The position numbers were made by a program, and so were the translations under genes. 64,000 nt of DNA from Sutcliffiella tianshenii (GTDB lineage: Bacteria > Bacillota > Bacilli > Bacillales > Bacillaceae_I), in the NCBI RefSeq assembly GCF_016908565.1, contig NZ_JAFBED010000005.1, positions 1 through 64,000 on the forward strand, written 5' to 3'. The notes beneath the pieces were generated by a model that searched no databases, had not been told where the DNA came from, and saw nothing but the letters and a program-made list of their open reading frames with translations. Below are positions 50,011 to 60,551 of this stretch, one piece after another. The first letter of the stretch is position 1. Each line of letters begins with the position of its first letter.

Positions 50011-50874
50011 ATGTCAAATCAAACAAAAAAAACATTGCCTGCACAGCATCAAAATCAGCAGCCGGGACTAGAATCCGAGATGGTGCCGGCCCCAAAATCA
50101 GAGGATTCTTCCTATAAGGGAAGCGGTAAGCTAAAAGATAAGGTGGCCATCATTACCGGTGGCGACAGTGGCATCGGACGGGCAGCAGCAATCCTCTTTG
50201 CGAAAGAAGGAGCCGATGTAGTTATTGTCTACTTGAATGAACATCAAGATGCCAATGAAACAAAAAGGCAAGTCGAACAGGAAGGCCGCCGTTGTCATCT
50301 GATTGCAGGGGATATTGGACAGGAATCTTTTTGCAAAAAGATCATCGATGAATGCATAACCACTTTCAATAAATTGGATATCCTTGTGAATAACGCAGCA
50401 GAACAGCATCCGCAGGAATCGATAGAAGATATCACTTCCGAACAGCTTGAAAAGACATTCCGTACGAATGTTTTCTCCTTCTTCTATCTGACAAAAGCTG
50501 CATTGCCCTATCTGGCAGGCGGAAGTTCCATTATCAATACGGCATCCGTCACAGCTTATGCCGGAAATGAAACCTTGCTGGATTATTCTGCGACAAAAGG
50601 GGCAATTGTCACTTTCACAAGATCTCTTGCACTGCAGCTGGTAGGGAAGGGAATCCGTGTAAACGGAGTTGCGCCAGGTCCGATATGGACGCCTTTGATT
50701 CCCTCCACTTTTTCGGCTGACAAGGTGGCAAGTTTCGGCGCCAATACCCCGATGAAGCGTCCTGGACAACCGGAAGAGGTCGCACCAAGCTACGTTTTTC
50801 TTGCGAGTGATGATTCCTCTTACATGACAGGGCAGATTTTGCATGTGAATGGCGGTAAAATTGTGAATGGGTGA
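50011..50874 (+). CDS. Short-chain dehydrogenase/reductase (YhxC/YhdF type)
   Basis: This 287-residue SDR has an unusual polar N-terminal extension of about 40 residues, then the NAD(P) loop TGGDSGIGRAAA, the NNAA motif, the catalytic serine in NTASVTAY and the YSATK pair near residue 192. B. subtilis relatives belong to the general stress response, but I see no SigB promoter here. It has an ideal ggaggtg site. The stop codon is the first TGA of the 53-base tandem array. Confidence 0.88.
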   Translation: MSNQTKKTLPAQHQNQQPGLESEMVPAPKSEDSSYKGSGKLKDKVAIITGGDSGIGRAAAILFAKEGADVVIVYLNEHQDANETKRQVEQEGRRCHLIAGDIGQESFCKKIIDECITTFNKLDILVNNAAEQHPQESIEDITSEQLEKTFRTNVFSFFYLTKAALPYLAGGSSIINTASVTAYAGNETLLDYSATKGAIVTFTRSLALQLVGKGIRVNGVAPGPIWTPLIPSTFSADKVASFGANTPMKRPGQPEEVAPSYVFLASDDSSYMTGQILHVNGGKIVNG

Positions 50875-51332
50875 GGGTATCATCCGGAGCTTTTGATTCC
50901 CTCAATACCGAGGTTTCCTTTGGGTGAGGGTATCATTCAGGGCTTTTGATTCCCTCACTACCGAGGTTTTCTTCGGAAGAGGGTATCATTCAGGGCTTTT
51001 GATTCCCTCACTACCGGAGTTTTCTTTGGATGAGGGTATCATTCAGGGCTTTTGATTCCCTCACTACCGAGGTTTCCTTTGGATGAGTGTATCATCCGGG
51101 GCTTTTGATTCCCTCACTACCGAGGTTTTCTTCGGATGAGGGTATCATTCAAGGCTTTTGATTCCCTCATTACCGAAGTTTTCTTCGGGTGAGGGTATCA
51201 TTCAGGGCTTTTGATTCCCTCAATACCGAGGTTTTCTTCGGATGAGGGTATCATTCAAGGCTTTTGATTCCCTCATTATCGAAGTTTTCTTCGGGTGAGG
51301 GTATCATCCGGGGCTTTTGATTCGGCAAACTT
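50872..51332. repeat. 53-bp tandem repeat array (8.6 copies)
   Basis: Units start at 50872, 50925, 50978, 51031, 51084, 51137, 51190, 51243 and 51296 (partial), an exact 53-base period. Each unit has TGAGGGtATCA and TGATtCCCTCA arms (10 of 11 pairs) around 11 bases, then a second small hairpin CCGAGGttttCTTCGG. The array starts at the SDR stop codon and ends before the lacI-type gene terminator. Confidence 0.95.
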
Positions 51333-51420
51333 TGCTTTGTATTTTTTACCCAAAAATAAAACGCTATACAAATAGTTATCCGCATTTTAAATGGGTTTAT
51401 CATGGATGTATTAATAAATA

Positions 51421-51454
51421 TAAAAAGCCAGTCCAAAATTCAGACTAGCTTTCC
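51421..51454 (-). terminator. Terminator of the LacI-type regulator gene
   Basis: AAAGCtAGTC pairs with GACTGGCTTT across about 10 bases, followed on the minus strand by TTATATTTATT. It overlaps the gene's stop. Confidence 0.75.
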
Positions 51455-52485
51455 ACTGTGTTGCATTTATATTCCTTACACGTCTGGCGCTTCACCATAC
51501 CATGGGGAATGATGATCCGCTTTGTCGGCTCTGTTGGATCCTTCACCTTCTGGATCAATGTTTTTGCTGCCTGAAATCCAAGCTGAAAGATATTGATGTC
51601 CACAGAAGTCAATGGCGGACGTGCCACTTCTGCCAACAGAACATTGTTGAAGCTGACAATCGACATCTGCTCTGGAACATTGATTCCCATATCATGCAAT
51701 GTATTCAGGATCCCCAATGCCATCAGATCATCCGCTACCACTAGGGCAGTAGGAGGTTCTTCAAGGCTAAGCAGTTCGGATACCGCCTCCTGACCTCCCT
51801 CTTTCAGGAACTCCTCGTGGATGATGTATTCATCTTTGTAGGGAATTTCCGCTGTACGCAAAGCTTTCTCATAGCCCAATAGGCGGTCGATCGTCACTAC
51901 CAGCTGAATGCTTCCCCCGACGAATGCCACCCGCTTGTGTCCAAGGTCTATCAGATGCTCTGTCGCTTCTTTGGCTGCCCTGTAATTATCATTATCCACA
52001 TGTGTAATCTCTTCCACCTGCTCAAATGGCTTTCCGATTACGACAAAAGGAAAACACTCTTTTTGCAAATACTTGATAATTTTATCCTCGACTGCCGAGT
52101 AGAGCAGGATGATTCCATCAACCCTGCGTCCTTGCACCATCTGCATCACACCGTCCAGGATCTCGTTTGCCGTCACTCCGGTGGACATCTGAAGGGCATA
52201 CTGCTTTTCGTGTGCGGCTGTACTTATTCCCCTAAGCACTTCCGGAAAAAATGGATTTTGAAATGTTTTATCAGCTGAAGCTGGCATCACAAGCCCAATG
52301 ACCTGTGTGGTTTGGTTTGCGAGACTTCTAGCGATAAAGTTCGGATGGTACCCAAGCTCTTCCATTGCTTCTCTCACGCGTTTCTTTGTTTTTTCACTTA
52401 TGCGCGGACTGTTCGCGATCACGCGAGAAACTGTGGAAGGTGCAACATTGGCAATCTTGGCTACATCTTTTATCGTAACTGCCAT
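51445..52485 (-). CDS. LacI-family regulator, probably of maltodextrin use
   Basis: This 346-residue repressor starts with a LacI helix-turn-helix (VTIKDVAKIANVAPSTVSRVI) and hinge (NFIARSLANQ), then a sugar-binding domain (VIGLVMPASADKTFQNPFFPE). It stands downstream of the amylase gene in the maltodextrin locus, so it probably acts on the LacI-type operators at 57793-57859 and 58157-58170. A cre-like site upstream suggests CcpA or self control. Confidence 0.88.
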   Translation of the reverse strand: MAVTIKDVAKIANVAPSTVSRVIANSPRISEKTKKRVREAMEELGYHPNFIARSLANQTTQVIGLVMPASADKTFQNPFFPEVLRGISTAAHEKQYALQMSTGVTANEILDGVMQMVQGRRVDGIILLYSAVEDKIIKYLQKECFPFVVIGKPFEQVEEITHVDNDNYRAAKEATEHLIDLGHKRVAFVGGSIQLVVTIDRLLGYEKALRTAEIPYKDEYIIHEEFLKEGGQEAVSELLSLEEPPTALVVADDLMALGILNTLHDMGINVPEQMSIVSFNNVLLAEVARPPLTSVDINIFQLGFQAAKTLIQKVKDPTEPTKRIIIPHGMVKRQTCKEYKCNTVES

Positions 52486-52522
52486 GCACCTATCCCCTCC
52501 CTTTTATATAAAACTCCATACT

Positions 52523-52536
52523 TGTAAACGGATACA
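52523..52536. promoter_or_regulatory. cre-like site before the LacI-type gene
   Basis: TGTAAACGGATACA matches the CcpA site TGWAANCGNTNWCA at all but one fixed position. It lies 38 bases before the regulator start and could instead be the regulator's own operator. Confidence 0.55.
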
Positions 52537-52584
52537 TTATTGGATATGGGCACTTCCCAAAGAGGGAAATGTCCACACTCCATT

Positions 52585-54135
52585 TTATTCTTTTTTCTTT
52601 CTGCGCCTCATTATCGCTGCTGCGATGAATGCGATAAATCCCCCATAGATGAGTCCCATGGCAGTTACAAAAGGAACGTTCACCCCTGTATCCTCGCTGA
52701 CCGTATACACTTCTGCAGTCTCGCGATCCAGGCTGACCAGATACTGACCATCTTTATTTCGGACAAGCTCATCGCTTAATGTTCCTCTAAGCTGCAGGTC
52801 TTCCCCCAATTTCTCCTGGTCTATCGGGGCCACTTGGGTTCCTGTTGTATTGTTGATTGCAATGATTACAGTTTCTTCCTTGTACTCACGTTTGAAGACA
52901 GCCATGCCGCCTTCTTCATAAAGCATTTCGAAACTTCCATGTGTCAGTGCAGGCATGCTCTTTCTCAATTCTGCAAGCTTGGTGATATAGTCGACGATTT
53001 CCTGATCCGCCCGAAAGTTCATATCACGGCGGTTATCAGGGTCTTTACCGCCATCCAGGGCAATTTCCGTTCCATAATACACAATTGGAATACCAGGTGC
53101 AGTATAAAGATAAGCAAGAGCCTGCTTCATTCTTGCAGGCGGATGCTGCTTTTTCTTGAGTGCCTCTCTCGTAAATCGCTCTACATCATGATTATCGATG
53201 AATTTTCCCATTACATACGGGTTGGAGTAGAACGTCTGATTGTGTGCCCATACCGTATCCAAACGACTCAGCGATTGATCTGGAGCAGAGAATACACGGG
53301 TGATTTCATTAAAAGTCGGAAAATCCACGAACGAATCGATCCCCGTTTCCTCATATGAAGCCACATAACGCGGGTCGTCATTCCAGACTTCCCCTATTAG
53401 AAAGAAGTCTTCTTTCACGGATTTCATTTCCTGTGCAAATTCCGTCCAGAACTCTTTAGGAACATGTTTGACGGTATCAAGTCGATAGCCATCGATATTT
53501 GTTTCTTGAATCCACCATTTTGCCATATCAAGCAAATACTGGCGGGTCTCCGGGTTTTCCTGGTTCAGGTCCGGCAAGCCATAGATCCAGCCATTCTCGA
53601 CCTCATCCTGGTCTTCCCAGTCCCTGACATCCTTCTTTGGATGGAACCAATCTGCTTTGTCCGGTTCCTTCAGCCAGGCATGCTGATAGCCAGTGTGGTT
53701 CACTACAATATCCACGATGATTTTGATATCACGTTTGTGTGCCTCTTCTACTAGCTCTTTAAATTCCTCAATAGTCCCAAAATGCTCTTCCGTTTCATAG
53801 AAATCCTCAGTCCAATAGCCATGATAGCCCTTGTCCTCATTCTTTACGATGGGCGTCAGCCAAATGGCTGTAAACCCCATGTCCTTGATATAATCAAGCT
53901 TTTCTATAATTCCACGGAAATCCCCACCATGGTAGGCTTTTGGATCATCACGATTCACGTCGAAATCATTAGTGGTGTCACCATTGTTAAAGCGGTCGAT
54001 CATAATAAAATAGATCATCTCATCTTGCCATGCGTGTTCTTCTTTTTCAGCTTTTACAGGTTGAACTGGTTGTACGAACCATGCAGAAAAAAGAAGAAAC
54101 GGAATGAGAATGAGCCCCATCACTCTTTTCATCAA
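52585..54135 (-). CDS. Alpha-amylase, GH13 (BaqA/GH13_45-like), membrane-anchored
   Basis: This secreted endo-acting amylase has 516 residues. A signal peptide (to about residue 29, VKA) starts it. GH13 conserved regions are DIVVNH, LPDLN, GYRLDTVKH (nucleophile D), GEVW (acid E) and FIDNHD. LPDLN and the adjacent tryptophans in AKWWIQ are marks of the BaqA-like subfamily. The C-terminus is a membrane helix plus RRRKKKE, so the enzyme should stay on the cell surface. No LPxTG motif precedes the helix. It follows the transporter genes. Confidence 0.9.
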   Translation of the reverse strand: MMKRVMGLILIPFLLFSAWFVQPVQPVKAEKEEHAWQDEMIYFIMIDRFNNGDTTNDFDVNRDDPKAYHGGDFRGIIEKLDYIKDMGFTAIWLTPIVKNEDKGYHGYWTEDFYETEEHFGTIEEFKELVEEAHKRDIKIIVDIVVNHTGYQHAWLKEPDKADWFHPKKDVRDWEDQDEVENGWIYGLPDLNQENPETRQYLLDMAKWWIQETNIDGYRLDTVKHVPKEFWTEFAQEMKSVKEDFFLIGEVWNDDPRYVASYEETGIDSFVDFPTFNEITRVFSAPDQSLSRLDTVWAHNQTFYSNPYVMGKFIDNHDVERFTREALKKKQHPPARMKQALAYLYTAPGIPIVYYGTEIALDGGKDPDNRRDMNFRADQEIVDYITKLAELRKSMPALTHGSFEMLYEEGGMAVFKREYKEETVIIAINNTTGTQVAPIDQEKLGEDLQLRGTLSDELVRNKDGQYLVSLDRETAEVYTVSEDTGVNVPFVTAMGLIYGGFIAFIAAAIMRRRKKKE

Positions 54136-54232
54136 TTCCGCTTCCCTCCTTTAAAATCGTTTTAGTAGTTTTCGCTTTTTGTTCCTTCTATTAAAAGAAC
54201 CTTTGCTTTCCATAAACGATTATATACTATTA

Positions 54233-55075
54233 TTATCCTTTTGTACCACCGGCAGTTAATCCTGCGATCAGATAACGTTGCAGGAATAGGAACATCAACG
54301 CAATCGGGATTGCGATGAGTATCGAACCTGCGGCAAATCGGGTAAAGTTGTTGGCGAACTGATCATTGATGAAGTTGAACAATCCCAATGCCAGTGTAAA
54401 GTTTTCAGGGCTTCTTAAAATGATGCGCGGTAATAGGAAGTCCGTGAAAGGCGCCATAAAGTTAAATAGCGCAACTACCGCCAAGATAGGCTTGGCAAGT
54501 GGAAGCATGATCTTAAAGAACACCCCAAAATGACCTGCTCCATCCATGCGAGCCGCTTCGTCCAATTCTTTTGGAATCGTATCGAAATACCCTTTAACAA
54601 GCCAAGCGTTAAATGGAATTTGGCCACCGATATAAATCAGGGTCAAACCTACTAATGTGTCATCTAGCTTAATCATGTTCAGCATGATGTAGATGGCAAC
54701 CATCGCCATCAATGCAGGGAACATCTGGAGAAGCAGGAATGCATATAATCCATAAGTTCTTCCACGGAAACGATAGCGTGAAAACGCGTATGCAACAAAG
54801 GATGTTACCAGTACAGAAAAGAATGCATTGGCGACAGCCACAAGTATACTGTTTTTATACCAAAGCACATAATCACTCTGCGGGCTCGTAAATAGCCACT
54901 TGTAATGTGCCAATGACCAGTTTTCAGGAATCATGGATGCGGAATAAAGGCTGGTTCCCGGATTCAGGGAAAGACCGATTGTCCACAATAACGGGTAGGC
55001 AATAATGATGAACATGAAGCCCAGGAATAAATAGATCAGTGATACTTCGATCTTTGATTTTGTTTTTCTGTTCAT
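54233..55075 (-). CDS. mdxG: Maltodextrin ABC transporter permease, MalG type
   Basis: This 280-residue permease has six helices and the coupling loop EAARMDGAGHFGVFFKIMLPL near residue 190, typical of MalG. The N-terminus (YLFLGFMFIIIAYPLLWTIGLS) and C-terminus (AGLTAGGTKG) fit. Its start overlaps the malF-type stop by one base (TAATG). Confidence 0.9.
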   Translation of the reverse strand: MNRKTKSKIEVSLIYLFLGFMFIIIAYPLLWTIGLSLNPGTSLYSASMIPENWSLAHYKWLFTSPQSDYVLWYKNSILVAVANAFFSVLVTSFVAYAFSRYRFRGRTYGLYAFLLLQMFPALMAMVAIYIMLNMIKLDDTLVGLTLIYIGGQIPFNAWLVKGYFDTIPKELDEAARMDGAGHFGVFFKIMLPLAKPILAVVALFNFMAPFTDFLLPRIILRSPENFTLALGLFNFINDQFANNFTRFAAGSILIAIPIALMFLFLQRYLIAGLTAGGTKG

Positions 55076-56367
55076 TATATATTACCCTCCTCTTTAAACG
55101 AACGAGTACGACGGAACTGGAAGAAGGCAAAGCCTGCTACAATCAATCCAAGCAGAATGGAAATCGCTGCTGCCATGTTATAGTTGTTCGTCTCGAACGT
55201 CAATTTGAACACCCAGGAAATCAGGATATCCGATCCACCTGCGTTTTGTCCGCGAACTGCCGGACCACCATTATTGAATAGATAGATGATATTAAAGTTA
55301 TTGAAGTTCCCTGCATACTGCATGATCAAAAGTGGTGCAGTAGCATACAAGAGATGTGGCATTGTGATGAAACGGAATTTCTGGAAACGTGTTCCGCCAT
55401 CCACGTCCGCAGCTTCATACCAGTCCTTCGAAATACTTTGAAGAACCCCTGTGAACAAAGCGAATACGAACGGGAATCCAAGCCAAGTCTGAATCATGAT
55501 GATTGCAATTTTTGTATAGAATGGATCAGTCAACCATGGAAGTGCCATGCCGATCGTTCCAAGGATATCACGGTTGATGGCACCGAATCGGTCATTGAAC
55601 ATTGCCGCGAAAATCAGGATTGTAACGAAAGCAGGTACTGCCCAAGGTAAAATCAGTATAGTACGGATGAAACGCTTATATTTAACACGGGGGTCGTTAA
55701 CTAGCAGCGCCAAAAATAGTCCTAGTGCAATTTGTGTTGTGGTTGCAACAACAGTCCAAACAATCGTCCATGAGAATACACTCAAAAATGTGGATTTCCA
55801 AAGTGGAATCGATACCAGATTGATGAAGTTCTCAAATCCAACCCAACTAAGAAGGTTTCTAGGTGGAGAGTTATAGAGATTGTAATCGGTAAAAGCCAAT
55901 GAAACCATGAATAATAGCGGTAATACTACGATAAAGACTAGCATGATCATTCCAGGGATGACCATGAAATACGGAAAACCGGTGTCATAGAAGTTTTTAA
56001 GTCCTTCTCTGATGGATGGTTTACCTTTACCTAATTTAATATCGATGGCATTATTGCGTGCATCCATGACATTCAGGTAATACAGGCCAGCTGCAAATAC
56101 AGTGATGATAATGGAAATCAAGCCTTGGATCAGTAGAAATATGGAGTGGTCCACCTTTGGGATTTCCCCAAGTGTGAAGATTCCCCAATATCCCCAGCTC
56201 AAAAAGTTCCAGAAAGTTATTAAAAATGAAGCCTCGATGATAATGAATGCAATACCTTTCGCATATCTGCGGTTATACAGTTGCCCTAACCCTGCAAACA
56301 AAATGGAAAGGATCATGGCTAAGGTCGGGTTATGTTTCCGCATTGTGGTTGTTGCTGTCTCAGGCAT
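55075..56367 (-). CDS. mdxF: Maltodextrin ABC transporter permease, MalF type
   Basis: This 430-residue MalF-type permease has extra N-terminal helices (a short segment AMILSILFAGLGQLYNRRYAKG resembles the TM2-type stretch found in this group), then the core permease with the coupling loop EAADVDGGTRFQKFRFITMPH near residue 340. It pairs with the MalG-type protein. Confidence 0.9.
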   Translation of the reverse strand: MPETATTTMRKHNPTLAMILSILFAGLGQLYNRRYAKGIAFIIIEASFLITFWNFLSWGYWGIFTLGEIPKVDHSIFLLIQGLISIIITVFAAGLYYLNVMDARNNAIDIKLGKGKPSIREGLKNFYDTGFPYFMVIPGMIMLVFIVVLPLLFMVSLAFTDYNLYNSPPRNLLSWVGFENFINLVSIPLWKSTFLSVFSWTIVWTVVATTTQIALGLFLALLVNDPRVKYKRFIRTILILPWAVPAFVTILIFAAMFNDRFGAINRDILGTIGMALPWLTDPFYTKIAIIMIQTWLGFPFVFALFTGVLQSISKDWYEAADVDGGTRFQKFRFITMPHLLYATAPLLIMQYAGNFNNFNIIYLFNNGGPAVRGQNAGGSDILISWVFKLTFETNNYNMAAAISILLGLIVAGFAFFQFRRTRSFKEEGNI

Positions 56368-56449
56368 AGCAGATCCTCCTTCTTAAAGAATAATAGTGGA
56401 TAGACAAGCTGCAAGCTTCATCTATCCACCAACTTCTACCTCTTAATTG

Positions 56450-57751
56450 TTACTGTGCTCCACTTGCAGCAATTTTATCTTCAATTTGTTGTTTCGCTTC
56501 TGCTAATACATCAGCAACATCGTCGCCGTTAGCGATGAATTGAAGAGCGGATCCCATAGGCTCCCAAACTTGTTGCATTTGTGGAATGTTTGGCATAGGC
56601 TCACCGTATTGAGTTTGCTCTGCGAATGCACCGATTAACTCATCGTTAGCGATTTCGTCGCTATCAAGCGCTTCTTGAAGTGCAGGCATTTCACCAGCTG
56701 CAGAGTAGTATTTCATTGCATTGTCATAGTTTGTAACGAATTTCATCAAGTCAATCGCCCACTCTTGGTTTTCAGAGTAAGAGCTTAGCATCCAAGTCTT
56801 AACACCAACGAAAGATTTAGGAACGTCGCCATTGTCAAGCTTTGGAAGTGTAGCAGTACCTAATTTGTCCCCTAAAGCTTCTTTATAAGTAGGGATATTC
56901 CAAGGACCTGTGATTACAGAAGCAACTTTTCCACCAGTGAATAGACCATTCATGATGTCTCCGTTGATTTCTTTCGGGATGTAACCGTTAGAGAACCAAG
57001 ATTGTACCAATTCTCCACCTTCAACAGCACCTTCGTTAGCAAGACCGATATCTTTAGCATCGAAGCCAGAACCATCGTTCTTGAATACATATCCGCCGTT
57101 ACCAGCGAAGAAAGGATAGATGAAATAGAAGTTAGTTGCTTCCATTAAGAAACCATATTTGTCTTGTGCTTGATCTGTTTGATCAGCTGCAACTTTCATT
57201 AAACCTTCCATAGTAGCAACTTCTTCAGCAGATACTAGATCTTTATTATAGAATAATCCGTAAGTTTCGATTACTTGAGGTACACCGTAAACTTCTCCGT
57301 CAACAGTTACTGCATTCATAGCAGTTTCGCTGTATTTCTTAGCATCTTCACCTAAGTCGATAGGATCAGCCAAACCTTGAAGAACGATATCACCGATACG
57401 ATCGTGTGGTTGGAAGAAAATATCCGGACCTTTTCCAGATGGAGCGTCCAGCGCTAGTACTTCGATTTGATCAAGCATGGAAATTCCAGTAGCTTCTACC
57501 TTGATTCCAGTTTCTTCTGTGTATGCAGCGAAGATTTCTTCAAGAGCTGCTTTTTGCTCTTCTTGATCATTTACCCAAACTGTAAGCTTTTCTGGTTTTT
57601 CTACACCTTCAGTTGTCGTACCTTCACCATTGTTTGCAGCATTGCCATTGCCGTTGCCTTCTCCCGCGTTTCTATCACGCTGTGGACCACAAGCAGCAAG
57701 AACGCCCAAAGTAAGTACTGCAACCATTAACATTACTAGGAACTTCTTCAT
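56450..57751 (-). CDS. mdxE: Maltodextrin-binding lipoprotein, MalE type
   Basis: This is the 433-residue substrate-binding lipoprotein of the importer. The lipobox LAAC is near residue 21, followed by an asparagine/glycine linker, then an SBP_bac_1 domain (LTVWVNDQEEQKAALEEIFAAY; VYGVPQVIETYGLFYNKDL). It is first in the unit MalE-F-G-amylase-regulator. No ATPase gene is present; B. subtilis uses the shared MsmX ATPase for its equivalent. Confidence 0.92.
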   Translation of the reverse strand: MKKFLVMLMVAVLTLGVLAACGPQRDRNAGEGNGNGNAANNGEGTTTEGVEKPEKLTVWVNDQEEQKAALEEIFAAYTEETGIKVEATGISMLDQIEVLALDAPSGKGPDIFFQPHDRIGDIVLQGLADPIDLGEDAKKYSETAMNAVTVDGEVYGVPQVIETYGLFYNKDLVSAEEVATMEGLMKVAADQTDQAQDKYGFLMEATNFYFIYPFFAGNGGYVFKNDGSGFDAKDIGLANEGAVEGGELVQSWFSNGYIPKEINGDIMNGLFTGGKVASVITGPWNIPTYKEALGDKLGTATLPKLDNGDVPKSFVGVKTWMLSSYSENQEWAIDLMKFVTNYDNAMKYYSAAGEMPALQEALDSDEIANDELIGAFAEQTQYGEPMPNIPQMQQVWEPMGSALQFIANGDDVADVLAEAKQQIEDKIAASGAQ

Positions 57752-57792
57752 ATTGACCCCTCCGTCATTTAAGTATGTCTTTTACTAGATTG

Positions 57793-57859
57793 TACAAGCG
57801 GTTGCATTCCCATGTAAGCGAAATCATATAGCGCTTACATTTTCGTGAAAACGATTGCA
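57793..57859. promoter_or_regulatory. mdxE promoter with three LacI/CcpA-type operators
   Basis: On the minus strand a promoter reads -35 TTTTCA (57846-57851), 17 bases, -10 TATGAT (57823-57828). Three operator-like sites cover it: TGAAAACGATTGCA (57846-57859), the inverted pair ATGTAAGCG / CGCTTACAT (57812-57840) around the -10, and TACAAGCGGTTGCA (57793-57806) just downstream. These fit repression by the nearby LacI-type protein, CcpA, or both. Confidence 0.7.
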
Positions 57860-58093
57860 CAACTTTCACTTTTTATTATACATGCTTTAGCCCAATTGAC
57901 AACAAGTTTTTTTAAAAAATTTGATATATTTATAGAAACGAGAGCCATCTATATTTACTAAACTATCATCCAATCCTTGATACATCTGACTTTCTATTAT
58001 ATTATCCATGACCCCTACAATAGCTGGCCTATTAATTGAGCATCTATCCTCCCCCGGTTGTTTTGCTTTTCATTGACAACCTTTTCAATTTGA

Positions 58094-59953
<1,860 letters not shown>

Positions 59954-59963
59954 GTTAATTTTA

Positions 59964-60008
59964 GAAAGCCTCATCCGCATGCCAGGTTGCTTGCAGATGA
60001 GGCTTTTT
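59964..60008 (+). terminator. Terminator of the GH13_20 gene
   Basis: AAAGCCTCATC pairs with GATGAGGCTTT across about 20 bases, then TTGG. The loop contains a second small inverted pair. Confidence 0.85.
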
Positions 60009-60088
60009 GGTTGAGTTGGTTTGGGAGTGCGGATTATTTTAGGAGGGATGTGGGCTGCTGGCAGATTTTCTTACCACCTTAACCTTGT

Positions 60089-60512
60089 AGGTATTCATTT
60101 TGCTTTTTTCGTGCCGTGACTGATGCTTTCCCCCCACAAACACGGTACGATTATTGGCTTTTCGTACCGTCACCCATGCTTTTCCTACTCTACCACGGTA
60201 CGATTACTCTCTTTTCGTGCCGTCACCCATGCTTTTCCTACTCTACCACGGTACGATTACTCTCTTTTCGTGCCGTCACCCATGCTTTTCCTACTCTACT
60301 ACGGTACGATTACTCTCTTTTCGTGCCGTCACTCATGCTTTTTCACCTATATCACGGTACGATTACTCTCTTTTCGTGCCGTCACTCATGCTTTTTCCCC
60401 TCTACCACGGTACGATTACTCTCTTTTCGTACCGTCACTCACGGTTTTTCCCCTCTACCACGGTACGATTCTGCCTTTCACGCTGTCGCTCATGCATCAA
60501 TCCCTGGCCCCC
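60089..60512. repeat. 53-bp tandem repeat array (8 copies, ends degenerate)
   Basis: Units start at 60089 (decayed), 60142, 60195, 60248, 60301, 60354, 60407 and 60460 (decayed), an exact 53-base period. Each has ACGGTACGA, 11 bases, TCGTRCCGT, then a 24-base C/T-rich spacer. The region lies between the GH13_20 and AraC genes and is the same length in all units. Long frames running through it are products of the repetition. Confidence 0.95.
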
Positions 60513-60551
60513 TGTACCACTGCAAAATCCCTACCTCAGAAAAACTTCCCA

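Noticed and set aside
50131-50883. 250-codon minus-strand frame opposite the SDR gene
   Set aside because: It is the antisense shadow of a well-supported SDR gene.
50872-51332. CRISPR array
   Set aside because: The whole unit repeats with no unique spacers, and no cas gene is in the window. The same holds for 60089-60512.
52585-52690. Sortase (LPxTG) anchoring of the amylase
   Set aside because: The C-terminal helix and basic tail are present, but no LPxTG-like motif precedes them.
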